Shown here piece after piece: positions 32,734-41,290 of a stretch of DNA of 64,000 bases. Source of the DNA: Pleionea sediminis (GTDB taxonomy: Bacteria; Pseudomonadota; Gammaproteobacteria; Enterobacterales; Kangiellaceae); NCBI RefSeq assembly GCF_007570825.1, contig NZ_SUNB01000005.1, positions 211,010 through 275,009 on the forward strand, given 5' to 3'. How positions within the stretch are numbered: the stretch's first letter is position 1; each line of letters opens with the position of its first letter. The notes under the pieces are model-generated. The model saw nothing but the letters and a program-made list of their open reading frames with translations. It was not told where the DNA came from and searched no databases. The translations under genes were made by a program, and so were the position numbers.

Positions 32734-33774
32734 TTAGTCGTTGCGTTCGAGGTGAATGCTTGACGCAGTATTGGGACGCAAGCTGATATTTTTTGCGGCT
32801 TGGTGTAAATGACTTTCTGCTAAGTGCGCGTAACGTTGTACCATTTTTAAGCTGGTCCAGCCGCCAAGTTCCATTAACTCGCTTGGAGTCGTTCCGCGCA
32901 TGATATGCCAGCTGGCCCAGGTGTGCCTGAGATCGTGCCAACGAAATGGAGTAAGCCCCGCACGTTCTATCAGTGGCTTCCAGGTGTCTTTATTATCGAT
33001 CTGTACGAACGGTTTGCCATGGTAAGTAAAAACGTATTCGGGATGATTGCCGACATTATTGCGAATGATCTGCAGCGCTTCTTCATTCAGTGGAACGCGA
33101 ATAGTACGTTTTCCTTTAGCTGAATGGGCTGGAATAAATGCCTGGCGGTTTTTCATGACGATCCATTCCCATTGCATTCCGAGGCAGTTGGATTTTCGTA
33201 CGCCAGTCAGTAGCGAAAAGCGGATGGGATCTTTCAAATGTTTGGGCGCACAGTCGATCAAGCGTTGGGCTTCTTCTGGTTTTAACCAGCGAGGCTCTCG
33301 ATTGCCTTCATCTAAAAATCGTATGTTTGGGACGCGATCAATCCACTCCCATTCTTTCTGTGCCAAGTTAAACAACGATCGAAGCGTTGAGGCGATTCGA
33401 TTACGCCGCGCATTCGAGCATTCGCGTTCGTCTTGGTATTCATCCAGAATGTCATCAATCAAATTGCGATCGATGTCTTCCAAATGAATGTCTGGTGTGT
33501 TTCGCGCGAAAAGGTTCGTTAGTATGTCGATATGACTGTAAATATCCGGGTAACTGCGCAACTCTTGCTTTTCTCTTAAAAATTTAACTGCCGCTTTATC
33601 CCAAGGGGTTTTGGGTTTTATACCTAGTCTGTCCTGTTCAAATAGGCGGCGCTTTAACCGGGCTTCGACTTGTTCGGCTTCAGACTTTTCAGTTGCGCCC
33701 GTGCTCTTGCGGTAGCGCTTTCCCTTAAAGTAGAAATTGGTGTAATAAAACTGTCCTCGTTTGATAACAGACAT
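32734..33774 (-). CDS. Prophage tyrosine integrase
   Basis: A 346-residue site-specific recombinase. The N-terminal arm and SAM-like core-binding domain (about 55-145) precede the catalytic domain. The active site is complete: Arg193 (TGVRKSN), His280 and Arg283 (WHDLRHTWASWH), Trp306 and the nucleophile Tyr315 (MVQRYAHL). It is the outermost gene on the tRNA side, reading toward the tRNA. Its start lies inside the end of the excisionase-like gene (121-nt overlap). Confidence 0.93.
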   Translation of the reverse strand: MSVIKRGQFYYTNFYFKGKRYRKSTGATEKSEAEQVEARLKRRLFEQDRLGIKPKTPWDKAAVKFLREKQELRSYPDIYSHIDILTNLFARNTPDIHLEDIDRNLIDDILDEYQDERECSNARRNRIASTLRSLFNLAQKEWEWIDRVPNIRFLDEGNREPRWLKPEEAQRLIDCAPKHLKDPIRFSLLTGVRKSNCLGMQWEWIVMKNRQAFIPAHSAKGKRTIRVPLNEEALQIIRNNVGNHPEYVFTYHGKPFVQIDNKDTWKPLIERAGLTPFRWHDLRHTWASWHIMRGTTPSELMELGGWTSLKMVQRYAHLAESHLHQAAKNISLRPNTASSIHLERND

Positions 33775-33986
33775 GGTGAGCTCTCTCTAGTGTTAATATC
33801 AAATGGATTTCTTTGAAAGTACTTTGAACGAATAAAATTCACGAGATCAGACACAACAAAAACATGGGAACGGCCAATTTTGGCAGCGGGTAATTCGCCA
33901 GACTTAACCAACTCTAGAATTGTATCTTTGTGACACTTTAAATAATTTGCAGCTTCTGCAGTGCTTAGAGTTTTAAAGGCATTCAT
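33654..33986 (-). CDS. Excisionase-like helix-turn-helix protein
   Basis: A 110-residue protein. Its first 55 residues form a winged helix of the MerR/excisionase class: LSTAEAANYLKCHKDTILELVKSGELPAAKIGRSHVFVVSDLVNFI (seen as AANYLKCHKDTIL plus AAKIGRSHVF). The basic tail is unlike known domains. Lying just upstream of and overlapping int, it is likely the directionality factor or a regulator of int. Confidence 0.78.
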   Translation of the reverse strand: MNAFKTLSTAEAANYLKCHKDTILELVKSGELPAAKIGRSHVFVVSDLVNFIRSKYFQRNPFDINTRESSPCLLSNEDSFITPISTLRESATARARAQLKSLKPNKSKPG

Positions 33987-33999
33987 TAGTCCACTCTCT

Positions 34000-34308
34000 T
34001 TAAATTAGAACCGCACTTGGAATACTAACTCTCTCTTTCACTCCGTCGGCTTGTCTGCGCTGTCTTTTAGGTTTTTGCGACACTCTGCGTCTATCGAATA
34101 TTGTTCGGCGCTGAGAGCGGATATTGTAAGAGCCTACAATGTGGAGACCATCCTTGGTTTCTATCTTGCAGACAAACCGTTCAGGGTGTTTTTCTAGAAA
34201 GATGGTTCGGGGATAAATTGTCTGGATGTCACGAATCCATTCGCCAAAGCTGTGTCCAATATACTCGACCATAATCATCGGTAGATTTGTTATTTTGTTC
34301 GTTTCCAT
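34000..34308 (-). CDS. Hypothetical prophage protein
   Basis: A 102-residue protein of unknown family. It has a mixed N-terminal part with IMVEYIGHSFGEWIRDI and a very basic segment (RSQRRTIFDRRRVSQKPKRQRR) near the C-terminus that suggests nucleic acid binding. The ATG at 34308 was chosen; an upstream TTG has no ribosome site. It is the first gene of a leftward unit with the excisionase-like gene and int, and its promoter region contains two copies of the prophage operator. Confidence 0.65.
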   Translation of the reverse strand: METNKITNLPMIMVEYIGHSFGEWIRDIQTIYPRTIFLEKHPERFVCKIETKDGLHIVGSYNIRSQRRTIFDRRRVSQKPKRQRRQADGVKERVSIPSAVLI

Positions 34309-34393
34309 CGTTACCGGTCCTGTTGTGTTAGAAATGACATCATTTTTTAAATACAGCAATGAATAATCCGCGATTTACCTTCTAAAAAAGATA

Positions 34394-34428
34394 AATCAAT
34401 ATGATTAATATAATAAATCAATATGATT
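34394..34428. promoter_or_regulatory. Two prophage operator copies upstream of the int unit
   Basis: AATCAATATGATT occurs at 34394-34406 and 34416-34428, 22 bp apart, which is two helix turns. Each site has inverted AATCA/TGATT arms around ATA. The same word recurs next to the repressor gene at 38.6 kb, so one protein likely controls both promoters. Confidence 0.7.
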
Positions 34429-34549
34429 TAGTCAATTAACAAAGAACAACAACAATGTCATCAAAAGGAAAGTATTGGTAAATGTTGAAGTAGGTAGGAT
34501 GATTAAATAGCATTAAACACGTTACCGCTGTATTTAATGCTACTGTGAG

Positions 34550-37294
34550 TTAGCGGTGCGTTGAAAAGATGAGTTGAGACTGCCTCGTGTACTCAGACAT
34601 AGTTAGATGAATATTCTGATGCTTTAACTCATCTTTTAGAGACTTAAGTAAATCAAACTGATTCAGTGTAAGCTTTTGAATGGCTATTTTTATCTCAAGT
34701 GAGCCGGAGTTTTCGCTGCAGCGAATTTTTAATAAAGAAAGATTATCACTTTCTGCTGCAACATTAATTGTTGCTGCTAAGCAATACCAAAGCTTGTCCA
34801 TTTGTGATTGCGATAATTTATAATTAATCGCTTCTGGAGTCGCTGTAAAGTCGAGCTTTTCTGATAATTCACTCACCATTTCTAGTGACGATTGAAATTG
34901 AGAAACAATTCCTAAGGTTCTTGCTGTTTTGGGCAATTCAAAGGGGAGTGCTGTCATTGGAAAGAACCAATCAGACTGTGGTTCGATCTCGTCTTCGAGA
35001 ATATGATTGAGCTCGTATTCTAATCCTTCAATTTTTGCTTGGCTTTTTTCCAGTTTCTTATTGAAAAGTCTGTATTGATAAATGAAAACACCGACGAAGA
35101 TAGTACTCAGTGATAAAACCAATATAAGCCATTGAGGTAAGTTCGCAGGAGTCGTTACATCGACATTAAACTCTCTGGTTCCGGAGCCACTTTTAGAATG
35201 AAAGTGAACGCGAATAATGTTATTTCCCGGTGGTAAACTGTTGAAGAATAAATTGCTGCCAAACTTTAATTCTCTCATTGGAGAGTTATTCAGGCTGTAT
35301 GAAAAGGTAATGGGAAACTTATCAAAATGATTAACACCTGATATTAAAAATTCCAGTGGCGAATCATGTTCTAAAGTTTCAGGTATTTCTAAGTTGGTAT
35401 AAACGGGTAGAACAGGCACATTATTGTCGTAGCGAAAGTCAACCAGCTCTGTCCAGCCATTTAATCCTTGAGCAATTAATTTATCGTCAATATAGGAAAT
35501 AGCTCCTCTGAGCATTTCTTTTGGATACAACCCATTTCGAAAGTCGAAAATTTTAAACCAGGGATTACTGATATCATTGGTATATGCGAGTCCGGCGAGC
35601 GTCGAAATTGCAATTTTATTGGAGTCGGGGTAAACAAAGATATCGCTTATCGTATTACTTGGTAAGTTACTATTCTCACTGGTGTATTCATAAATTTTTG
35701 AATCATCGTTATAAACAATGAGACCATCGCCGTCCGTACCGATCAATAAGTTACCATTGTGATCAGTTTCCAGCTTCCAAACCACTTTGTCCGCTTCATA
35801 TTGAGTAATGGAGTGTCCCTTTTGATACTTGTAAAAGCCTTTTGTTGTTCCAATCAGTAAATAACCATTGTGATTTAAAAGGCTTAAAATCGTATTAGAA
35901 TTTAAGCCGTCACTTTTCTCAATGTGATCAATTAAGTTCAGTTGGTAATCGTATTTATACACGCCATCGGAGTCTGTCCCAATGTAAATAGCATCATTTG
36001 AGTTTGTATCGATGGTTAAAACAATTTTATTAGTCAGTATTTCTTCTACGAGATGACCTGACTCATCAAGAATAGAGACGCCTTTAAAATGACCTACCCA
36101 TAAGCGGTTTAACAGGTCTTTTTTCATCGCAATAATTCGGTTGTCTGGAAGCACATCATCAGAAATTAAATTCCATTGATTATCCATACCTTCTTGCCAG
36201 ACACCTTCACCAAAAGCCGCAATCCATTTTTTACCAGGTGTTTGCAACATGGAGTGGAAGTAAGTTCCTACCGTAGAGCTCTTGTAGCTTTTAATCTTCT
36301 TTCTATTTGGGGGTAACTGGAAAACCCCATTGTTAGTTGTTGAAGCCCAAACAATACCTGTGTTTTTATCGTACTCAATGTCGGATACGGTTTGATCGGA
36401 ATTGAATCTCTCGCAGTCATTTAATTTTAAATAGCTAATTTCGCATTCGATTAAACCTTTGGGAGTACCCACTAACAGGTTTTTTCCTGCTACTAAAACG
36501 TTACGAATAACTTCTCCTTTGAGAACAAGTTGAGATGACGAGTTGTTTTTAGCAACAATGTAAAGTCCATCTTTGCTTCCAAGGTAGTCAAAGTTATTGT
36601 CGTTAGCGAACGAAAGTATCGGTGTTTTGCGAAAGTTAAGCAGTCTTTTTGGCAATTTAGAGATGTAGCCAACGCCATTGTCTGTTGCAACAATTAAGTC
36701 GGTACCGAACATTTGGACAGAGTTAATTGATTCTTCAAAACTGTACGAGTTTTCCTTCTTGAAGTTACTGTTAAAAATAACGAGTTTATCTTCTAACACA
36801 ACAGCAATTTGAGTATCGTTAATTTTTTTGATGTCGGTAACGGTTACACCATCAAGTAAGGTTTTTGTAATCTTTCCATTTTCTATAATTTGAAGGCCGC
36901 CATCATTGTTCATTCCAACCCAAGCGGTGTAAGAGGGTGTTTGGCCAGACAGAGATGTCGAAACGTAAACAGCGTTAACCTGCGAGCTATTTAAGCTTTC
37001 AACAGAACCAGGCGAGCTTTGAAACAAATTGAAGTTCTTGCCGTTGTATCGAGCAAGTCCATTATAGGTTGCTATCCAAAGATATCCGTGAGAATCGTAG
37101 AAGAGTGCTGAGGTACGATTGGTAGGCAACCCTACCTCAAAGTTTATGTGTTTAAAGCTTTCTACCGTTTCTAATTTAGTCGCCGCCAACTGGTTTGTGA
37201 ACGTAACCGCCACAATTGCCAATAAATGAAGGGGCAGACGACTGTGTCTCTGCTTCTTCAATGCTGTGTAAACTTTTAGAAACCATTTTCTCAT
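34550..37294 (-). CDS. Membrane sensor with beta-propeller repeats, no kinase domain
   Basis: A 914-residue membrane protein. After a signal segment come many Reg_prop-type propeller repeats, for example SALFYDSHGYLWIATYNGLARYNG and GNLLIGTDGDGLIVYND, then a Y_Y_Y-type domain (about 640-715) and one membrane helix (LILVLSLSTIFVGVFIYQY). This periplasmic half matches hybrid two-component sensors. The roughly 180-residue cytoplasmic tail has a coiled coil but no phosphoacceptor-His box and no ATP-binding N or G boxes. It is carried as cargo in the prophage and overlaps the next gene by 119 nt. Its output is unknown. Confidence 0.8.
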   Translation of the reverse strand: MRKWFLKVYTALKKQRHSRLPLHLLAIVAVTFTNQLAATKLETVESFKHINFEVGLPTNRTSALFYDSHGYLWIATYNGLARYNGKNFNLFQSSPGSVESLNSSQVNAVYVSTSLSGQTPSYTAWVGMNNDGGLQIIENGKITKTLLDGVTVTDIKKINDTQIAVVLEDKLVIFNSNFKKENSYSFEESINSVQMFGTDLIVATDNGVGYISKLPKRLLNFRKTPILSFANDNNFDYLGSKDGLYIVAKNNSSSQLVLKGEVIRNVLVAGKNLLVGTPKGLIECEISYLKLNDCERFNSDQTVSDIEYDKNTGIVWASTTNNGVFQLPPNRKKIKSYKSSTVGTYFHSMLQTPGKKWIAAFGEGVWQEGMDNQWNLISDDVLPDNRIIAMKKDLLNRLWVGHFKGVSILDESGHLVEEILTNKIVLTIDTNSNDAIYIGTDSDGVYKYDYQLNLIDHIEKSDGLNSNTILSLLNHNGYLLIGTTKGFYKYQKGHSITQYEADKVVWKLETDHNGNLLIGTDGDGLIVYNDDSKIYEYTSENSNLPSNTISDIFVYPDSNKIAISTLAGLAYTNDISNPWFKIFDFRNGLYPKEMLRGAISYIDDKLIAQGLNGWTELVDFRYDNNVPVLPVYTNLEIPETLEHDSPLEFLISGVNHFDKFPITFSYSLNNSPMRELKFGSNLFFNSLPPGNNIIRVHFHSKSGSGTREFNVDVTTPANLPQWLILVLSLSTIFVGVFIYQYRLFNKKLEKSQAKIEGLEYELNHILEDEIEPQSDWFFPMTALPFELPKTARTLGIVSQFQSSLEMVSELSEKLDFTATPEAINYKLSQSQMDKLWYCLAATINVAAESDNLSLLKIRCSENSGSLEIKIAIQKLTLNQFDLLKSLKDELKHQNIHLTMSEYTRQSQLIFSTHR

Positions 37295-37628
37295 TCGTAT
37301 CCGTACCGCTTTTGAAAACTACTATATAAGTTGGCAGTCTAGGGTCATCGGGATTCTTTTTATTTGCCCAAGCTGAACGGAGCATATTCCCGTATCTTTC
37401 CCCGTACTCAGCGTCCAGACCTTTGGCGAACAATTCTACATGCTGATCATCGAAAAGCAATGAACCTACATTGCTTCCGCCGTCTGTACACTCTGTAAAA
37501 ACATCAACTTGCAAATAAGAGCCGTCAGGCAAAAGCAAGCTTGCTGACATATCTGCAACTTTTGCTCTATCTGTCGCTAAAATTTGAAAGCAAGAAATAG
37601 CAGATAGTAATAATATTACTGTTTTCAT
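37176..37628 (-). CDS. Small secreted hypothetical protein
   Basis: A 150-residue protein with a signal peptide ending near ILA-T. The mature part has two cysteines far apart (TECTDGG and IGNCGGYV) that could form a disulfide in the periplasm. No known domain was recognised. It is upstream of and overlaps the propeller sensor gene, so the two are cotranscribed. It may be a periplasmic ligand or partner of that sensor, which is inference. Confidence 0.72.
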   Translation of the reverse strand: MKTVILLLSAISCFQILATDRAKVADMSASLLLPDGSYLQVDVFTECTDGGSNVGSLLFDDQHVELFAKGLDAEYGERYGNMLRSAWANKKNPDDPRLPTYIVVFKSGTDTNEKMVSKSLHSIEEAETQSSAPSFIGNCGGYVHKPVGGD

Positions 37629-37767
37629 TTTAAAGTCCTTTCGATAGCCGAGACATTATATTAGACCGGAGTACTCTTTGTGCATAAATATTGTAGCTGA
37701 TAGTATTATATTTATGAGATGTTTGTATACCGGCTATCTTTTTAGTCAAACACAGATAGTACGAAAA

Positions 37768-38556
37768 TTAATCTGTGAATGAAAGCTCAAGAACTTTTAT
37801 AAATTCTTCGTTGGGTTCCTCCCAGGCAGAATATTTATTGAATGCCAAGTTTTTATAATAATCATTCCAAAATTCAGGAAGCATTCTATAGTCTCGATTG
37901 CCTAGTTCAGGATAGCCCTGACTATCCATTAGTCGTTTAAAACTGGCCCGACTAATTAATCCTCTTTCTAAAAAGCAGTGCATTTCAGAAAGGGTTATTT
38001 CAAGATCTTCAGCAACGGCTATTATTTTCTCTCCACTTAATTTCGAAAGTGCTCTTCTTGCATTTTCAATAATGGTGAGTTGTTGTAAGCATTCATCTTT
38101 AGGAATAGCCGTTGAATCCGGATCAATTTCTTTTCGTTCTTCTTTATGGTCCTCAATAAGGCTGGAATAAAGCTTTATTATTTTTTTTGATTTTTCTTCT
38201 AATTCTAGTTTTTCAAAGTCATTATCCTGTAAAGCAAGTTTGATTGCATCGGATAATACTGAAAGTTCTAATTTTGAGATTGGACGTTTGGAAGAGTGTT
38301 TTCCATTTGAATATGAAAAGAACTCATCATCGAGTGCTTCTCTAGGAAGTTTAAAAGCTCTCTCTATTTCTTCAGCCAAGCTATCGCCAATCGCACGACT
38401 CGGAGAGATGCCTGCAAATTGTGTTGCTTGTTGTACAGACTTACCTAACTGATTTGCGAAGACAGTTAAGCCGCCGCGACCCGTTTCATCTTGTAAGTCC
38501 AAGACAATTTGGCGGCAGTTATTATGACGTATTCTGGCGTGTTTTCTCATCCACAT
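37768..38556 (-). CDS. Phage repressor-like DNA-binding protein
   Basis: A 262-residue protein whose N-terminal 85 residues form a CI/Cro-type helix-turn-helix: GGLTVFANQLGKSVQQATQFAG, then IGDSLAEEIERAFKLPREALD, as in lambdoid repressors. The C-terminal part is helical and has no S24 peptidase motif, so RecA-stimulated self-cleavage is not expected. It is divergent from the replication genes, and three copies of the operator AATCAATATGATT lie in the intergenic gap. This arrangement supports its role as the lysogeny repressor. Confidence 0.78.
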   Translation of the reverse strand: MWMRKHARIRHNNCRQIVLDLQDETGRGGLTVFANQLGKSVQQATQFAGISPSRAIGDSLAEEIERAFKLPREALDDEFFSYSNGKHSSKRPISKLELSVLSDAIKLALQDNDFEKLELEEKSKKIIKLYSSLIEDHKEERKEIDPDSTAIPKDECLQQLTIIENARRALSKLSGEKIIAVAEDLEITLSEMHCFLERGLISRASFKRLMDSQGYPELGNRDYRMLPEFWNDYYKNLAFNKYSAWEEPNEEFIKVLELSFTD

Positions 38557-38569
38557 ATTATTTAATTTA

Positions 38570-38632
38570 AATCAAGTTGATTCAACAATCAATATGATTA
38601 ACAAAATCTTGATAAAATAAATCAATATGATT
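38570..38632. promoter_or_regulatory. Operator cluster at the divergent prophage promoter
   Basis: Copies of the 13-bp element lie at 38587-38599 and 38620-38632 (both AATCAATATGATT) and a variant AATCAAGTTGATT at 38570-38582; a degenerate AATCTTGAT is at 38606-38614. The cluster lies between the repressor and replication genes, as in lambda OL/OR. Confidence 0.72.
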
Positions 38633-38658
38633 TAGTATCTCCTCTGAGGAGGAGTGCA

Positions 38659-39540
38659 ATGAAAAAACAAAAAACAGCCAATCCTTGGTTTCGGTTGTAT
38701 TCCGAAATCATCGACGACCCCAAAATGCTCATGCTTTCATTTGAAGATCGTTGGCATTATGTCGCGCTCTTGTGTTTAAAGTGTCAGGGTGAGCTCGATA
38801 AAGAAGCGAACGCCGATAAGCTGCAACGTAAAGTGGCTTTAAAACTCGGTGTCTCCATTTCCAACCTGGATGAAGTAAAACGAAGGCTCAAGGAAGAAGA
38901 GTTAATCGACGAAAACTTTCAACCCATCAATTGGAACAAGCGACAATTCAAAAGCGATTCCAGTGCCGCTCGCGTTCGAAAATACCGGGCAAAACAAAAG
39001 AAAACGGAAATTAAAAACGTTACATGTAACGGCGATGTAACGGCCTGTAACGCTAATGTAACGCTTGAAAACTTAACATCTCAAATCAAACCAGCCGCTG
39101 AAAGCCCTATAAATAAAGAGCGGCCGCGAATGGAACAACAATGTAACGTTACAGTAACGCCCTCAGAGACAGATACAGAGACAGAAATAAAAAGATCTCC
39201 CTCTAAGGAGGGAGATCCAAAAAAGTCCGATGCGTTTGAGAAAATTCCAATAACCACGCATTGGCAACCATCGCTTCAAGCAAAAACCTTAGCCAAGTTG
39301 CAAGGCCTTACCGATTTTGAACATCAAGACACGCTCGAAAATCGCGGTGAGTTTATCTCTTACTGGATTACAGCAAACCGAGGAGGTGTGCCCATTCTGT
39401 TAACGCCTGACGAATGGGATCACAAGTACATTAAAAATCTATTGCGAGGCAAACAACATGACCAGGCAAACGCATCGACATCGCGAGTTTCTGCCGCAGA
39501 GCGCGCTCGACTGCTGGACAAAACCCTGTCCGACTTTTGA
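38659..39540 (+). CDS. Phage replication initiation protein (O/DnaT-like)
   Basis: A 293-residue protein. The N-terminal 120 residues (PWFRLYSEIIDDPKMLMLS...) are the winged-helix domain common in phage replication initiators, with a basic SAARVRKYRAKQKK tail. The last 90 residues include a DnaT-like domain (ITTHWQPSLQAKTLAKLQG, RGEFISYWITANRG). The two domains are joined by a polar linker. It begins the rightward early operon, controlled from the operator cluster, and overlaps the helicase-loader-like gene by 83 nt. Confidence 0.82.
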   Translation: MKKQKTANPWFRLYSEIIDDPKMLMLSFEDRWHYVALLCLKCQGELDKEANADKLQRKVALKLGVSISNLDEVKRRLKEEELIDENFQPINWNKRQFKSDSSAARVRKYRAKQKKTEIKNVTCNGDVTACNANVTLENLTSQIKPAAESPINKERPRMEQQCNVTVTPSETDTETEIKRSPSKEGDPKKSDAFEKIPITTHWQPSLQAKTLAKLQGLTDFEHQDTLENRGEFISYWITANRGGVPILLTPDEWDHKYIKNLLRGKQHDQANASTSRVSAAERARLLDKTLSDF

Positions 39541-40039
39541 TCCCAAGTGGGTTAAAGCGGTTCAGCGTTTGTGGCAACGGTTGGGTGCGAAATATGGTTT
39601 TTCATTGTGGGAAAGTCGCTTTGGTGTGGCGGATGAATCGAACCCCGCATTTCGGGAGTGGGCGACCGATTTACTCGAGGTAGATCCACACGCGGTAGCT
39701 AAAGCGCTGAATCATTTACCGAGTTATTTACCCAATCAAATTGAATTTATGCGCTTGGTTAAAAGCTTTTGTCCGCCAGAGCCAGAAAAGCAAGAAACAG
39801 CAGCAGAGCGACAACAACGAGAAGCAATGCAAGCTCAGCTATCCAGCAGAATTCAACAAGAGCGAGAGCATGTGGCAAAGCTAATCGATAAATCCATGCG
39901 TGAAGAAATTGTACGAAAACTTCGTCAGCGCTGGTCTACAACCGACTGGTCGTGCTCTGCAGTGAGCGACTGGCTGGTTGAGCAAGAGCAGCTAGAAAAT
40001 AGTAAATCAAACATATCAAACGAGGAGGCGACCCAATGA
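39458..40039 (+). CDS. Phage replication protein P-like
   Basis: A 193-residue protein with the FDPKWVKAVQRLWQRLGAKYGFSLWESRFG start and the later AVAKALNHLPSYLPNQIEFMRLVKSFCPP. These resemble lambda P-type helicase loaders, which recruit host DnaB to the phage origin. The C-terminal half is highly charged and helical. It overlaps the initiator gene by 83 nt and the Q-like gene by four, so the three are one operon. Confidence 0.75.
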   Translation: MTRQTHRHREFLPQSALDCWTKPCPTFDPKWVKAVQRLWQRLGAKYGFSLWESRFGVADESNPAFREWATDLLEVDPHAVAKALNHLPSYLPNQIEFMRLVKSFCPPEPEKQETAAERQQREAMQAQLSSRIQQEREHVAKLIDKSMREEIVRKLRQRWSTTDWSCSAVSDWLVEQEQLENSKSNISNEEATQ

Positions 40040-40389
40040 GTTTTCAAACAACTGAGCGAAATTTAAAGCAGTGGGGTTACTGGAAGCGATCGCATGGTAT
40101 TCATTTAGGCTATGGTGAAAGCGCGTTAGCGATTCGTAAACCTATTGGCTACACTTTGACAGATGATGAAGCTCTAGCGGTCGATAAGGCTGTATCTGAG
40201 CTTAAAGTGAGAACCTCAAATTCAATGATTGGTAGTTTGGTAGAAGATTACTTTTTAGAGCCAGAGATGAGTTACCTCGATTTAGCTTCTCGCTATAAAT
40301 TAAAGAAGCCGAAAGTGCGAGAAATGATTTTAATTGGTGTGGGGTGGGTTGATGCGAGAATACAAAATCATACAGAGACAAGATTATGA
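40036..40389 (+). CDS. Phage antitermination protein Q-like
   Basis: A 117-residue protein in the position of late-gene antiterminators, right after replication genes and before cargo and lysis genes. The C-terminal motif SYLDLASRYKLKKPKVREMILIGVGWVDARI is a helix-turn-helix-like feature of the small Q/antitermination family. If so, it would let RNA polymerase read through terminators into late genes. The last 45 residues occur again, degenerate, at 41135-41290. Confidence 0.7.
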   Translation: MSFQTTERNLKQWGYWKRSHGIHLGYGESALAIRKPIGYTLTDDEALAVDKAVSELKVRTSNSMIGSLVEDYFLEPEMSYLDLASRYKLKKPKVREMILIGVGWVDARIQNHTETRL

Positions 40390-41129
40390 CTAAAAGTATT
40401 CATTTTTTTTATATAACTCTTTTTGTATTTTCAATGTCTGCTTACTCAACTGATAAAACTTTAGGTTCGTTCTTATCGCATTTAGAAAGTGGAAAACCAT
40501 TATTTCAAGATGAACATCAAGAAACTAGTGTGCTGTCTGTCCAAGCGTACAAAGGATTTTTCTTAGTTGAAATTGGTTCATCCGTTGATGGACTTTGTAG
40601 TGGGTTAGGTCTAAATACGTATAATTATGAGGGTAAACTCTTAGATAGTTTAGAGCTTGTGAGAATGTGTGATACAGACGGCGGAGAGCTGGAGTCGGTA
40701 AATTACGACCTCATTAATGAAATATATAATGTCAAGGTAATAACTGTAGCTAATGGATATGACCATTCAAAAATAACATCTTACGTCGTAAAAGAGTATA
40801 AGCTTGACCCAATGAGTGGGACCTTTGTAGAGGAGGACCCCTACAAGTTCTGCAATAGTCGCAAGTACCCAGAAATTTCGGAGATGACTTTGCAACCTGG
40901 TTCGCTTGATAAGTTATCAGCTAGAACACTTAAGTTAATGAGAAATGAAATTTTTGCCTCGTATGGATACGAATTTAAGTCAGAAAGGCTAGCTGGCTAT
41001 TTTGAAAAATGCAGTTGGTATAAACCGTATCAAAAAGATGTTTCTGGTTTTCTAACTGACCTAGAGAAGAAGAATATTGAAGCAATTCTTAATCAGGAAA
41101 AAAAATTGGAGAGTAATGCGATTAATTAA
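40386..41129 (+). CDS. Secreted YARHG-domain protein
   Basis: A 247-residue protein with a signal peptide ending near MSAYS. The C-terminal 70 residues (LKLMRNEIFASYGYEFKSERLAGYFEKCSWYKPY) are a YARHG domain, found in extracytoplasmic proteins. Two cysteine pairs in the middle part suggest an oxidising compartment. The ATG overlaps the Q-like stop (ATGA). It is cargo inserted between the antiterminator and the late region, the same place where Stx phages carry toxin genes. The function is unknown. Confidence 0.78.
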   Translation: MTKSIHFFYITLFVFSMSAYSTDKTLGSFLSHLESGKPLFQDEHQETSVLSVQAYKGFFLVEIGSSVDGLCSGLGLNTYNYEGKLLDSLELVRMCDTDGGELESVNYDLINEIYNVKVITVANGYDHSKITSYVVKEYKLDPMSGTFVEEDPYKFCNSRKYPEISEMTLQPGSLDKLSARTLKLMRNEIFASYGYEFKSERLAGYFEKCSWYKPYQKDVSGFLTDLEKKNIEAILNQEKKLESNAIN

Positions 41130-41134
41130 AGAAG

Positions 41135-41290
41135 GTTGGCAGTTTGACAGAAGATTGCTTTCTAGTGCCAGAAATCAGTTATTCCGAATTAGCTTCTCGA
41201 TACAAGTTAAAAAAGCCTCAAGTGCGAGAAATGATTTTAATTGGTGTTGGATGGGTAGATGCGAGAATGCATTCTTATTTTTTAAGTTAA
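41135..41290 (+). pseudogene. Second copy of the Q-like gene 3' end
   Basis: Translated in its own frame this stretch reads like the last 45 residues of the protein at 40036-40389 with 36 identical positions, including KLKKP.VREMILIGVGWVDAR, and then ends in its own stop at 41288. A 26-nt stretch is identical in both. There is no start or upstream part. It marks the old gene end displaced when cargo plus a replacement end was inserted. Confidence 0.85.
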
